NCBI GenBank assembly: GCA_937949965.1
Contig: CALFBF010000071.1
Coordinates: forward strand, 1 to 34,487
Reading direction: 5' to 3'
Length of the DNA: 34,487 nt
Source: an uncultured Roseibacillus sp.
GTDB lineage: Bacteria; Verrucomicrobiota; Verrucomicrobiia; Verrucomicrobiales; Akkermansiaceae
Part shown: in pieces, positions 7,176 to 15,931 of the stretch
Position numbering within the stretch: position 1 is the stretch's first letter
Layout: each line of letters opens with the position of its first letter
The notes under the pieces: model-generated
Database searches by the model: none
What the model was told of the DNA's origin: nothing
Seen by the model: only the letters and a program-made list of their open reading frames with translations
Translations under genes and position numbers: made by a program

Positions 7176-7605
7176 CAAGAATTGTTAAGTTTTTGCTGTT
7201 CGATTATCGTCTTAGGTAATTTTTGTATTAAGGTTGTCAATGGTTGCCGAAATTTTATGAAGCCTTCTTGTTTGGTTTTTTTAAACAAATCCTTGTCGGT
7301 TTTCGTTTTTTTTGTAATCTGGCTTTGTTCTAGTTTCGGAATCATCCGTAATTTTAATTAAAGGCACCTCCGATAACCTCATTCCAAGAAAATACTCCCT
7401 AATTTCCTCAACTCTTTGTTGGTTCGAAATCTGATGAACTCGTTCAGCAGACTTTCAAACCGCCTCGATTTGAGAAAGTTTGGAATCATTTTTCCGAAAA
7501 CAGGTTCGTGGAGGCACCCTAAAGTGATTCAATCGTTGCTTAATTAAGTTGCGTTAACACGTAAGCGGTAAATCCGAATTAATTTTAAAAGTTTAATCCA
7601 GTAAA
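7176..7605. other. 430-base intergenic region carrying dispersed repeat copy 1
   Basis: This AT-rich gap contains no credible gene. Just after rsmE there are several T-runs and a weak TTGTTT/AAACAA stem that could end the rsmE transcript. The middle holds repeat copy 1 (7362-7520). The last 85 bases before the 7606 start are AT-rich leader sequence with no evident Shine-Dalgarno site. Confidence 0.6.
7362..7520 (+). repeat. Dispersed intergenic repeat, copy 1
   Basis: From 7375 to 7520 this aligns without any gap to 22054-22199 (constant offset 14679). I count 109 matches in 146 positions, most differences being transitions. Perfect shared blocks include AACCTCATTCC and TTCCTCAACTCTTT. Alignment weakens to the left but may start near 7362. 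The copy can form a hairpin: ACTTTC-AAA at about 7451 with TTTGAGAAAGT at 7469-7479. It sits in the leader region of the giant secreted-protein gene, in the same orientation. It contains no ORF and has no tRNA-like fold. Confidence 0.8.
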
Positions 7606-10600
7606 ATGTCTCTCTTTATTCGTAATTCTCTAAAATTAGTAGGATTGTCCATTCTGCTACTTGTTTCAGCAAATGCGCAACATGACGAGCACGAAGCGGT
7701 GCTCAATTTAGCAGATGCAGCAGATGCAACTCATACTGCGGTAGTAAATGGTCGATGGTTTGATGCGACGACTTGGAGTGGAGGACGGGTTCCTGATGCA
7801 AATGCGAGAGTTTACATCCCAGAGGGGATTCGCGTTACGTATCAAGGAGTGTCTTCAGTACCGTTAAAAACGTTACGAATTGATGGAACGCTTTTTTTCG
7901 CTTACTGGCGGAACACAAGAGTCGTTGTTGACACGATTCTTGTTTCTCATGAGGGAACTCTCATTATCGGTGATCGAACAAATCCTATTGGTAGCGCGTT
8001 TACAGCTGAGATTCAGTTTGCAGACAACGGTGATATCGATACGGATTGGGATACTGAACTCCTCTCTCGTGGACTTGTGAGCCTCGGAAGAGTCAATATC
8101 TACGGTAGCAAGAAGGATTCTTTTCTTAAAGTTGCCCAAGCTCCAATGGCTGGAGCAAATCGATTGATTTTATCAAGAATTCCTGAAAATTGGCAGGTTG
8201 GCGATACTATCGTCATTACTGGAACTCATAAGCGGGGTTACGATGTCGATGAGCTGCGAACCGCAGCGGATTCAGATTGGAGAGGAACCGAAGATGAAGT
8301 TGTTACGATTACCGAAGTTAATGATAATGAAATTATTATTGATCGGCCACTACAATACGATCACGACACACCAGCGTCAGATTTAAGGGCTTATGTTGCT
8401 AACCTTTCTCGAAATGTCGTATTTTCTAACGAGGGAGGAAGAGATTTGCCAGTGCATCAACGAGGTCATGTTATGCTAATGAATAGTGATTCTGACGTTC
8501 GTTACGCAGAGTTCGACGAACTCGGTCGGACTGATAAATCTGTGGTTTCAGCGCCAGTAGAGACATTCGACCCAGTAGACTCTACAAGTAATGCACAGGG
8601 ACGTTATGCCATCCATCTTCATCGTACAGGGATTACTTCTTGTGGCAGAGCCTTGGGCGCGTGTGATTGCCTGCAAAGTCCAATTTACTTAGTGGGTAAT
8701 GCTGTGAACGGCTCACCTGGTTGGGGAATGGTGCAGCATTCTGCCAATGCCAATTTTACTGAAAATGTTGTCTATAACGCTTTTGGAGCCTCTTTCGTAG
8801 CCGAGAGTGGAAACGATGTTGGTAATTGGCTGCGTAACATTGCAATTAAGTCTCGTGGTGTTGGTTGGGGGATTCTGAAAGCACAGGATACTGTTGTAAT
8901 TAGAGATGCGGCCCGCACTGGTGATGGGTTTTGGTTTAGTAGTCGCTTAGTGGAAGCTTCAGAAAACGTGGCGGCTAATACAACGCATGGATATTCGTAC
9001 GTTTCTCGAACAGGAATCCAGGCAGATGGTTCAAATGATTTACTGGAAGCAAAATCTATCGATCAACCCGAAACTGTGCGAGGTGGCTCAAGGACTCGAC
9101 AAACGACCCCAAATATTCCCGAATTTCGTGATAATGAGGCTTTTGGAAACCAAACTAGTTTTCAAGCGATTCGAAATGCAGCAGCTCAAAATCATGATTT
9201 ACGCTCAGTGATTAAGAACTTTACGGCATGGGAATCATTTCGTGGGGTTATAGGTCGTTACTCTCCTCACTATACACTTATTAATTTGCGCCTCATCGGG
9301 ACAAATACCCCTCATCCAAATACTGATGGTCCACCGGTAGGGGTTGTCTTTGAGAGAAAGGCATTTGACTGGACTATTAACGGTGCTGACATTGAGAATT
9401 TTGAAATTGGAGTTAAGGCAGCAGTCTCTACACGAGTGTTACGAAGGCTCGACTTTAGAGTTGGAATGAATTTTATTGATATGTCGTTTACTGATGTTGA
9501 TCAGCACTACACGAGAATTAATTCAGAAGGGCATTTTTTCCACGATTCTTCAGATTTGGTGCCCAATCGCTTAGCTGTTAGTTATCGTCCCATTGAACCA
9601 ATTGGGTTTGGAGAGGATCGTGATCTTGATTGGTTAAAGGTTGATTCAATTGGTGTTATTGACCGTGTTTGGGAGTTTGATCGAGCTAATTTAGACTGGA
9701 ATCGGATGACGAGTCAGATTCTTAATAACGATGGTTATTATCGAGATGTAAATGGAGAACCTTTTATAGTTGTCGAAGACTTAGTAGCAGATCGAGCAAC
9801 TGGTGATATGGAAAAACTCCTTTTACCGATTTCTCTTAATTTTACTGATGCTGAACTTTCTCGGTATGATGATAATGGTCGTTTGACTTTTGAAGCACCT
9901 GCTCCAGTAGCACTTGGAGACCAGTTCAGAATTCAAGTAGATACCCCACAAGAACTTGATTTAATAGGTAATGATCATGATCCTGATGGTGGTCGGATCT
10001 GGTTGAGTGGGACCATTCAGCCAACGTATGGAGATCTTTTTCTTTCTGACGACAATAAGGTGCTCTACGTTCCAGATATTGGTTACAGTGGAGATGATTT
10101 TTTCAGCTATTGGGTTCGAGACGAAGAAGGTAATCTCACTCGTGGTGAAGTTTCCTTACGGGTAGGGTCAGGTGCAATTCCTGAGGTGAAGGATACCGAC
10201 TTTTTTGAACCCGCAAACTTCGTCGATATTCTTAATGATAATATCCGACCGTTAGCTATTCAGAATCGTGAGGCGATTCCTACCGGAGAAACTACCATTA
10301 CAGTCGACCCGGTTGAAAATGATCACGACATTAATGGAGATGAACTTTTTCTAACAACAGTTCATCGTGGTCTAGGGATTGCCGCTATTGACATCCGATT
10401 GGATAATGAAGGGGTTGTAACTGCAACTACATCTTCAACCAGCGCCAGTGGGGGAGTTGAGTTTTTCTATGCCGTCAGCGATGGAGATAGCGTCGATGGT
10501 GCCGATGATGGTTATTTCCCAATTTTCATTGGCAGAAATAATGCGAGAACAGCCCCTGGACAAGAAATGTTTGGACCTAATATTGGTAACGAAGCAGGAA

Positions 10601-11832
10601 GTTACCTCCCTTATCGAATTGAAGGGCCAACCGGTTCAATTGAACATTTGGGGGTTTACGGTGAAAGCGAATTATCGAGAATTCGGGTTGAAAGTGATGA
10701 CTATGAAATAGGTTCGGTTGCCTTCTACGTTAATGGCGTATTAGAAAGAACAGATAATAATCCTCCTTTCATGTTTGTAGACGCTGATTTGGAGTTTGGT
10801 GAGAATGTTTTGCGTATCGTTGCCACGAGTGAGAGTAATCAGGGAGGATTCTTTCTCTTCGATGATCGGAAGAAAATTCAGATGGCAACACCGATTCCTC
10901 CTCTAGTACCAGTTGCAGATAGTTTTGTCCGTGGAGGGCGATTTGGGGATATCAATTATGGCGCAGACAGTGTGTTGACCACTAAGATGGATGATCGAAA
11001 CGAGGACTTTGAGCGTAGATCATATCTTAGATTTGATGTTCCCCGGTTCTCTGGATCAGACGTTGTTAGTGCCACCTTACGTTTGCGAGCAGAACGCTCG
11101 AACCTGTTGGGCGATATTCACTCAGTTTATGCAGTTAGTGATGATAGTTGGGGTGAGACTGCAATTACTTGGAATAATCGCCCTGATTTAGGTAGTTTTC
11201 TTAATTCTAGTCCTGTTCCGGATATTGATGGTTGGTTCGAAGTTGATGTGACTGATTTTGTTCAGACTGAACTAGGCAATGACGGCATTGTGTCCTTCGC
11301 AGTCGAGTCAGAAGGGCAAGAGTTGATCCGCTATCATTCTCGCGAAGCATCGACAGAGAATCAGCCTCAACTTATTATCGAGACCTTAGCTGGATCTGTT
11401 CCTGCTGCTCCATCATATCCAGACTGGGTGGCACGTAATGGTCTTACTGGTCGGGACAGACGTGCGTTAGCGACTCCGAATAATGATGGGATTCCAAATC
11501 TATTGAAATATGCATTTAATATTGAAGATGTATATGCTCCTCCGGCGCGCATTAGTCCGGGCCAGAGACAGAGTGGGTTACCCAATATCTTCCTTTCTAA
11601 TGGAGTTAACAAGCGCCTTAGGGTCTCTTTCATCCGAAATAAAAATGACCCGACTCTCACTTACCGAGTTCAATTTTCTTCAACTTTGAGAGCGGGTGAT
11701 TGGAGTGAACTAGGAAGAGAGATTTCGGTAAGTTCTATTAATAGCGATTGGGAACGAGTGGTTGTTCAAGATAATTTCTCGACCGCTACCGCAAATGCTC
11801 GTTTTGGTCGTGTCCTAGTGGAGCAAAATTAG
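7606..11832 (+). CDS. Giant secreted G8-domain / beta-helix protein with Ig-like and DNRLRE modules
   Basis: The 1408-residue exported protein has a clear signal peptide (MSLFIRNSLKLVGLSILLLVSANAQ). Residues about 40-150 resemble the G8 domain (NGRWFDATTWSGGRVPDANA, IPEGIRVTYQ, LKTLRIDGTLFF), known from the CEMIP/TMEM2 and fibrocystin group. Residues about 150-700 look like a right-handed beta-helix, including RYAIHLHRTG, comparable to the YPIHFH segment of CEMIP-like proteins, and a Cys cluster CGRALGACDC. Two cadherin/Ig-like repeats follow (about 765-850, PVALGDQFRI to FFSYWVRDEEG; about 890-985, VENDHDINGDEL to VEFFYAVSDGD), then another Ig-like part (about 1005-1095), a DNRLRE/CBM-like domain (about 1100-1260, ADSFVRGG, YLRFDVP, WNNRP) and a C-terminal tail with GLTGRDRRAL and GIPNLLKYAFNIED. 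It probably binds or cleaves extracellular polysaccharide; hyaluronidase activity is not established. AT-richer than flanking genes. Confidence 0.85.
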   Translation: MSLFIRNSLKLVGLSILLLVSANAQHDEHEAVLNLADAADATHTAVVNGRWFDATTWSGGRVPDANARVYIPEGIRVTYQGVSSVPLKTLRIDGTLFFAYWRNTRVVVDTILVSHEGTLIIGDRTNPIGSAFTAEIQFADNGDIDTDWDTELLSRGLVSLGRVNIYGSKKDSFLKVAQAPMAGANRLILSRIPENWQVGDTIVITGTHKRGYDVDELRTAADSDWRGTEDEVVTITEVNDNEIIIDRPLQYDHDTPASDLRAYVANLSRNVVFSNEGGRDLPVHQRGHVMLMNSDSDVRYAEFDELGRTDKSVVSAPVETFDPVDSTSNAQGRYAIHLHRTGITSCGRALGACDCLQSPIYLVGNAVNGSPGWGMVQHSANANFTENVVYNAFGASFVAESGNDVGNWLRNIAIKSRGVGWGILKAQDTVVIRDAARTGDGFWFSSRLVEASENVAANTTHGYSYVSRTGIQADGSNDLLEAKSIDQPETVRGGSRTRQTTPNIPEFRDNEAFGNQTSFQAIRNAAAQNHDLRSVIKNFTAWESFRGVIGRYSPHYTLINLRLIGTNTPHPNTDGPPVGVVFERKAFDWTINGADIENFEIGVKAAVSTRVLRRLDFRVGMNFIDMSFTDVDQHYTRINSEGHFFHDSSDLVPNRLAVSYRPIEPIGFGEDRDLDWLKVDSIGVIDRVWEFDRANLDWNRMTSQILNNDGYYRDVNGEPFIVVEDLVADRATGDMEKLLLPISLNFTDAELSRYDDNGRLTFEAPAPVALGDQFRIQVDTPQELDLIGNDHDPDGGRIWLSGTIQPTYGDLFLSDDNKVLYVPDIGYSGDDFFSYWVRDEEGNLTRGEVSLRVGSGAIPEVKDTDFFEPANFVDILNDNIRPLAIQNREAIPTGETTITVDPVENDHDINGDELFLTTVHRGLGIAAIDIRLDNEGVVTATTSSTSASGGVEFFYAVSDGDSVDGADDGYFPIFIGRNNARTAPGQEMFGPNIGNEAGSYLPYRIEGPTGSIEHLGVYGESELSRIRVESDDYEIGSVAFYVNGVLERTDNNPPFMFVDADLEFGENVLRIVATSESNQGGFFLFDDRKKIQMATPIPPLVPVADSFVRGGRFGDINYGADSVLTTKMDDRNEDFERRSYLRFDVPRFSGSDVVSATLRLRAERSNLLGDIHSVYAVSDDSWGETAITWNNRPDLGSFLNSSPVPDIDGWFEVDVTDFVQTELGNDGIVSFAVESEGQELIRYHSREASTENQPQLIIETLAGSVPAAPSYPDWVARNGLTGRDRRALATPNNDGIPNLLKYAFNIEDVYAPPARISPGQRQSGLPNIFLSNGVNKRLRVSFIRNKNDPTLTYRVQFSSTLRAGDWSELGREISVSSINSDWERVVVQDNFSTATANARFGRVLVEQN

Positions 11833-11883
11833 AATTAGAGTCACTGGAGAGCTTTCAAGTTGGCGGGGAGTGCTGCATAAGCG

Positions 11884-12723
11884 ATGGTTTTCGATATGCA
11901 CACTTTGCCTCCGCTAGACAAACCAAACGGAATTCTTGCCTTTGATTTTGACGGCACTCTTCATTGGCCGACTCATCAGCCTCCAGTTGATCTAAAGATG
12001 TTAGAATGGATTTCGTCCTTGCGGGAGAAACGAGACATGATTTGGGGAATTTGCACTGGACGATCCATGATGCATCTCATTGAAGGTTTTTCGGGGGCGA
12101 TTCCTTTTCTCCCCGATTTTGTCGTGGCGCGTGAACGCGAAATTTATTTTCCGAATCAGTTTGGACGCTTCATTCCTGATCAAGGTTGGAACAAGCCGTG
12201 TGATAAGGCTCATAAGAAACTCTTCAAAAAATCGCGTAAAGAGCTACAGAAAGTACGCAAGTATGTGGAAGATGTTGCAGGAGGAGAGTGGGTGGAAGTC
12301 GAAGGTGATCTTGCGGGTGTTGTATTACCTTCAGAAGAGGATATGGAGGGGTTGTTAGCAGAGGTCGCCCAACACTGTGCCAAGTGCGAGGATCTAAGCT
12401 ATGAGCGAAATTCGGTTTACCTCCGCTTTAGCCATCGTGCTTATGGTAAAGGTCCCGCTCTCCGTGAAGTTGCTCAAAGGATGGGCATTGGGCCGGATCA
12501 GATTATTGCGGCAGGCGATAATTATAATGACTTCTCGATGCTGCAATCGGATCTAACAACACGTCCAATCTGCCCCGGAAATGCCGTGCCAGAGGTGAAA
12601 AAACGAGTGCGCGAATGCGGGGGAGTGGTAGGCAAGTCGCCAGCCAGTATAGGACTGGTAGAAGCCTTGGAAGAGTTATTTCCCTCGCACATTATTGAGC
12701 GTGAACCCTCGGTGGTTGTTTAG
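11884..12723 (+). CDS. HAD-superfamily hydrolase (Cof / sucrose-phosphatase-like subfamily IIB)
   Basis: The 279-residue cytosolic phosphatase-like protein has HAD motif I as LAFDFDGTLHWP (nucleophile Asp plus acid/base Asp), motif II around ICTGRSMMHL, a basic segment in the C2-type cap (KKLFKKSRKELQKVRKY), motif III Lys near YGKGPALREVAQRMGI, and motif IV as IIAAGDNYNDFSML. Order and spacing match the Cof/SPP group, which dephosphorylates sugar or nucleotide phosphates; the substrate cannot be read. The context gives no help: it follows the giant secreted protein by 51 bases and may share its transcript. The upstream MVFDMHTLPPLDK start is plausible; a start at M5 is also possible. Confidence 0.85.
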   Translation: MVFDMHTLPPLDKPNGILAFDFDGTLHWPTHQPPVDLKMLEWISSLREKRDMIWGICTGRSMMHLIEGFSGAIPFLPDFVVAREREIYFPNQFGRFIPDQGWNKPCDKAHKKLFKKSRKELQKVRKYVEDVAGGEWVEVEGDLAGVVLPSEEDMEGLLAEVAQHCAKCEDLSYERNSVYLRFSHRAYGKGPALREVAQRMGIGPDQIIAAGDNYNDFSMLQSDLTTRPICPGNAVPEVKKRVRECGGVVGKSPASIGLVEALEELFPSHIIEREPSVVV

Positions 12724-12937
12724 AACCTTTTCTAAAAAGTAATTGCCGCTATTCAATATGTTCGTTCAGTAACGGTTATGAGGTTTCGGCTGAGAGTCTA
12801 GATTCGTGCAGTAGCTTCATAGGAGTGATTGGATGCCAGCGGAGCCCAAAGCACAGTGCTGTGACCTTATCAGGAGAGAATTCAAGGTCCGAAAGACCGC
12901 AGGATGAATCTCAAGAAATACGGTATTGGAAGAGCTG
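12724..12937. other. Intergenic region with a small SD-led ORF and short hairpins
   Basis: The 214 bases lie between the HAD gene and the convergent minus-strand unknown gene. They contain a possible micro-ORF (12833-12907), the stems GCACAG-TG-CTGTG and GGTC-CGAAA-GACC, and no T-run terminator. Confidence 0.4.
12833..12907 (+). CDS. Possible 24-residue micro-ORF
   Basis: An AGGAG at 12821-12825 stands seven bases before an ATG, better than most Shine-Dalgarno sites in this window. The ORF encodes 24 residues starting MPAEPKAQCCDLIRREF, with an adjacent Cys pair and a basic second half. A second tiny ORF (MNLKKYGIGRAVRPV) overlaps its stop in an ATGA arrangement at 12904. No family is recognised, and at this length it could be chance or a gene remnant. 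Confidence 0.25.
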   Translation: MPAEPKAQCCDLIRREFKVRKTAG

Positions 12938-13486
12938 TTAGACCAGTTTGAGCCTATCGTCTTCGTCCAAGATTTTACTCAGATTTTCCCAACCAGTAGG
13001 GGTCTGGAGGTTGAAGACTCGGAAGTAAAGAGTCACTAGTTTGGAATCAAACATTTCCAAAAGACGGTCAATCGTCTGCGCGAGTTTTGTGTCGTCGAGA
13101 GTCTCAGGCAGCTCGCCTACTACCTGACCGTTACCATCGTGTTCGATCTCCATCCGGTCACAGAAGGTGCGTAATAAGTCCTGTTGTCCCTTCATAAACC
13201 AGACCTGGAGCAAGTGTTCTCCTACGAGATCCTGATTCTTGAGTTTGAGCACCTTGTGCATGAAGATGATTTGATCGGGAATCGACTTCTTCTGCAAAAA
13301 CACCAAGCGTAGCTTACGAGCCTGACCTAGTGATGAGAGTGTTGTCTTGTAGAGATTACGTTCATCACGACGCATCCAGTTGAACATGTCTTCAATGAGG
13401 GCGGGATCGATTTCTTGGTAAATGGTGTGTGCTTTCACTCGGATATTTGGTTCCGCAGGATTGCGTGTGGAGGGTGCCCGATGCAA
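12938..13486 (-). CDS. Unrecognised protein, 182 residues
   Basis: No family is recognised. The translation looks genuine: a soluble, mixed-charge, largely helical composition with a heptad-like Leu pattern (MHKVLKLKNQDLVGEHLLQV, LAQTIDRLLEMFDSKLV), no signal peptide and no membrane span. The first 20 residues (MHRAPSTRNPAEPNIRVK) are poor in structure and the real start may be slightly downstream. It is flanked by convergent and divergent genes, so it is its own transcript, with 138 bases to the divergent DUF4230 gene. Confidence 0.65.
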   Translation of the reverse strand: MHRAPSTRNPAEPNIRVKAHTIYQEIDPALIEDMFNWMRRDERNLYKTTLSSLGQARKLRLVFLQKKSIPDQIIFMHKVLKLKNQDLVGEHLLQVWFMKGQQDLLRTFCDRMEIEHDGNGQVVGELPETLDDTKLAQTIDRLLEMFDSKLVTLYFRVFNLQTPTGWENLSKILDEDDRLKLV

Positions 13487-13624
13487 GCGTGAATGATGCC
13501 CACAAAGTCGAGAGGTTTACTATCTATCAGTTCGTTAGTGGATGAATCCGTGCAGAGAGATGAAAAAAGAACGCACACGTTTTAGTCACGCATTTACGAA
13601 CTGGATTCGCTACACTGATGAAAC

Positions 13625-14317
13625 ATGAGTTCGGAAGAATCCCCGCAGGCTCCTCGTCGAGGACGCAATCCTTTTCCTTTGTTAGCCGGATTAGCTCTCT
13701 TAGTAGCGGTCGCGGGAGGAGTGTGGTGGTTTGTGATGGTGAGGCCTGCGCAGTCGCTTGCCGAGAATACCATCAGTAAGGTGGAACGATTTTTGGGCGG
13801 ACTGATGGGAAATCGAGGTCAAATTACGCGCTTGGACTCCTCTTCGCTTCTCAAGGTCAGTGACGTCGGTGAGCTGGCTCTCATGGAATTTGATCTCAAG
13901 GTCAACAAGGAGATCCGTAGCGAACAAGTTGTCATTGGCCCGCTCACCAGCACCAAGAACCTGCGTATGGAAGGTCGGTTCAAGGTCAAGATCGGCTACG
14001 ATATCACAAGCGGTCTCACCGTCGGCTACAACGAGCAAGGACAAGCCATCATCCAGGGCTTAGGAGAGCCAAAGGTGCTTTCTGCCGAGATGGAATCGGT
14101 CAAAACAGTGGAAGATAAGAGTGGAATCTGGAACAAGGTGAACAAGAAAGACCGTGATCAATTAGTCAATCAACTGCGTCTCCAAGCCATCCGCGATGTC
14201 AAAGAGAGCGGGATGCTTAAGCAGATGGATTCCCTCATGCAACAGAACATGAAGGCTTTATTAGGCGTTGAGGATATACAGATTGAACCTGTATTGGAAT
14301 CATCGGTGATTCCTTAG
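13625..14317 (+). CDS. Membrane-anchored DUF4230-like protein
   Basis: The 230-residue protein has a short charged N-terminus (SSEESPQAPRRGRNPF), one membrane helix (LLAGLALLVAVAGGVWWFVMV) and a soluble, probably extracytoplasmic part. The soluble part looks like the DUF4230 family: repeated beta-strands (GELALMEFDLKVNKEI, MEGRFKVKIGYDITSG, LGEPKVLSAEMESVK) followed by a helical end (QLRLQAIRDVKESGML). The function of the family is not known to me. The ATG follows AAAC and lacks a strong Shine-Dalgarno site. Its stop lies two bases from the convergent rlmN stop, so the two transcripts must overlap. Confidence 0.65.
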   Translation: MSSEESPQAPRRGRNPFPLLAGLALLVAVAGGVWWFVMVRPAQSLAENTISKVERFLGGLMGNRGQITRLDSSSLLKVSDVGELALMEFDLKVNKEIRSEQVVIGPLTSTKNLRMEGRFKVKIGYDITSGLTVGYNEQGQAIIQGLGEPKVLSAEMESVKTVEDKSGIWNKVNKKDRDQLVNQLRLQAIRDVKESGMLKQMDSLMQQNMKALLGVEDIQIEPVLESSVIP

Positions 14318-14319
14318 AC

Positions 14320-15462
14320 TTACTCTGTCGATAGCTCCTCTCTGAGCCGGAGCTGTCCACAAGCGGCATCGATGTCGTGTCCTTTTTCTAACCGGAGGGT
14401 AGCGGGGACATCGTGCTTAGATAGGACATTACGGAAGGCGCGGCAGTGGTCTTCGGAGGGGCGCTCCCATTGGAGACCTTCTACGGTGTTGTAGGGGATG
14501 AGGTTGACGAAGGCACCTACGCTCTTGGCTCGTTTGGCTAAGATGCGGGCCTGTTCGAGGTCATCGTTGACTCCCTTGATGAGGATGTATTCGAGCGTGA
14601 GACGCTGCTTCTTTTTGGAAGTCCAGTACTTCAGCGCTTGGAAGAGTTCTTCAATTTTCCAGCGATCATTGACTGGCATGATCTGGGAACGCACTTCATC
14701 AGTCGCTCCATGGAGAGAGATCGCGAGGCGAATCTGCTTCGGATGGTCCGCTAATTTTTTAATCTGAGGCACCACTCCCGAGGTGGAGATGGTGAGGTGC
14801 CGTGCCCCAATATTAAGTCCTTGATGAGAGGTCATCAATTCCACCGCTTTGAGCAAATTCGGGAGGTTGGCGAGAGGTTCGCCCATCCCCATAAAGACGA
14901 TGTTGTTGACTTTGTCCTTCGCGATTTCTTCTGCCAAGAGAATCTGCGAGACAATTTCGTCTGCACTGAGATTGCGCGTAAAACCGAGAAGACCCGAGGC
15001 ACAGAACTTGCAGTCAAAGGCGCAACCGACTTGTGAGGACACACAGAGCGTGAGGCGGTCAGACTTGTTGCCATAAAAACCGACCGAGGCGGGAATGAGC
15101 ACGCACTCGACGAAGCGACCGTCATGGAGTTTGAGCAGAAACTTCCGGGTTGTGTCTTGCGAGCCCTGTGTGCGAACGACAGTAGGGACGGTTAGTTCAT
15201 ACTTATCTTTGAGAATCTCGCGAAGCTCAGCCGAGAGATTGGACATATCGTCGATGCTGTTCACGCGCTTCTTCCATAACCAATCAAGGAGCTGGGTCGC
15301 TCGATAGCTCGATTGACCGAGCGCGGCAAGGGAGTCGGTGAGTTCGGTTGCCGTGAGAGAGCGGAGATTAGGCTTGGTTGACACAATAGGAGAGTCCGGT
15401 TTTTGGGGTTTAAAATCAAGACTCGGCTGGTTTTCGAGCTTAAACGAGAGTTTTTTGCACAC
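14320..15462 (-). CDS. rlmN: 23S rRNA m2A2503 / tRNA m2A37 methyltransferase RlmN
   Basis: The radical-SAM enzyme methylates C2 of A2503 in 23S rRNA and A37 of some tRNAs. The 380 residues include an N-terminal RlmN segment (YRATQLLDWLWKKRV, MSNLSAELREIL), the [4Fe-4S] motif CAFDCKFC, a SAM-binding GMGEPLAN, the STSGVVP and ISLHG strands, and the C-terminal methyl-accepting Cys in DIDAACGQL. The 40-odd N-terminal residues before LRSLTATELTDSL are lineage-specific and the start may be lower. The gene is convergent with the DUF4230 gene and divergent from the basic small protein at 15531. Confidence 0.95.
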   Translation of the reverse strand: MCKKLSFKLENQPSLDFKPQKPDSPIVSTKPNLRSLTATELTDSLAALGQSSYRATQLLDWLWKKRVNSIDDMSNLSAELREILKDKYELTVPTVVRTQGSQDTTRKFLLKLHDGRFVECVLIPASVGFYGNKSDRLTLCVSSQVGCAFDCKFCASGLLGFTRNLSADEIVSQILLAEEIAKDKVNNIVFMGMGEPLANLPNLLKAVELMTSHQGLNIGARHLTISTSGVVPQIKKLADHPKQIRLAISLHGATDEVRSQIMPVNDRWKIEELFQALKYWTSKKKQRLTLEYILIKGVNDDLEQARILAKRAKSVGAFVNLIPYNTVEGLQWERPSEDHCRAFRNVLSKHDVPATLRLEKGHDIDAACGQLRLREELSTE

Positions 15463-15530
15463 GGTGGGGTTCGATTTCTCTTGCGCGTATCAAGCTCCCG
15501 CCTTAGACCGCTTGCCACTCAAGAACCAAT

Positions 15531-15794
15531 ATGGGCCAGCAGCATAGAAAAGTTATCAAGCGTCGCCGGAGAAAAGATTATCTCAAGCGGAAGAAAGAAC
15601 TCGCCAAGACAAACGAGGTTCTCTCCAAGAAAGCGGACAAGCCGGCCAAGAAGGCAGCTAAAAAAGCAGCCAAGAAAGCGGTGAAAAAAGTAGCTGCTAA
15701 GAAAGTTGCTAAACCTGCAGAAGAAGCGCCTGCCGCTGCTGAAGAGGCTAAGGCCGCAGAAGCTCCCGCTACTGAAGAGAAAGGCGAGGAGTAA
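15531..15794 (+). CDS. Small basic Lys/Ala-rich protein
   Basis: The 87-residue protein has three parts: a strongly basic head (MGQQHRKVIKRRRRKDYLKRKKE), a KKAAKKAAKK-type repeat like the tails of histone H1-like or AlgP-like proteins, and an acidic Glu/Ala tail. The composition suggests nucleic-acid or ribosome binding, but the biochemical role is unknown to me. I have an impression of similar short proteins in other Verrucomicrobia, not checked. It is divergent from rlmN (68-base gap) and is followed by a strong terminator, so it is probably monocistronic and well expressed. Confidence 0.75.
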   Translation: MGQQHRKVIKRRRRKDYLKRKKELAKTNEVLSKKADKPAKKAAKKAAKKAVKKVAAKKVAKPAEEAPAAAEEAKAAEAPATEEKGEE

Positions 15795-15822
15795 GACTCT
15801 TTCTCATATCTACATTTTTACG

Positions 15823-15850
15823 AAAAGGCGGCCTTCAGGTCGCCTTTTCT
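15823..15850 (+). terminator. Strong intrinsic terminator after the basic small protein
   Basis: AAAAGGCGGCC and GGTCGCCTTTT form an 11-bp stem with one G-T pair and a TTCA loop, ending in TTTTCT. It lies about 30 bases after the stop at 15794 and upstream of cdaA. The A-run on the other side makes it potentially bidirectional. Confidence 0.9.
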
Positions 15851-15931
15851 GTGTTGGGATAGGGAAGACCTTCGGCATGACTCTCCCTGACAGTCTATTT
15901 CTCGAATAGCTCTTTTGGCAATGGGACGGCA

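Noticed and set aside
7415-7445. GGTTCGAAATC resembling a tRNA T-loop inside repeat copy 1
   Set aside because: The flanking bases do not pair as a T-stem in either copy and no acceptor or anticodon arm is present.
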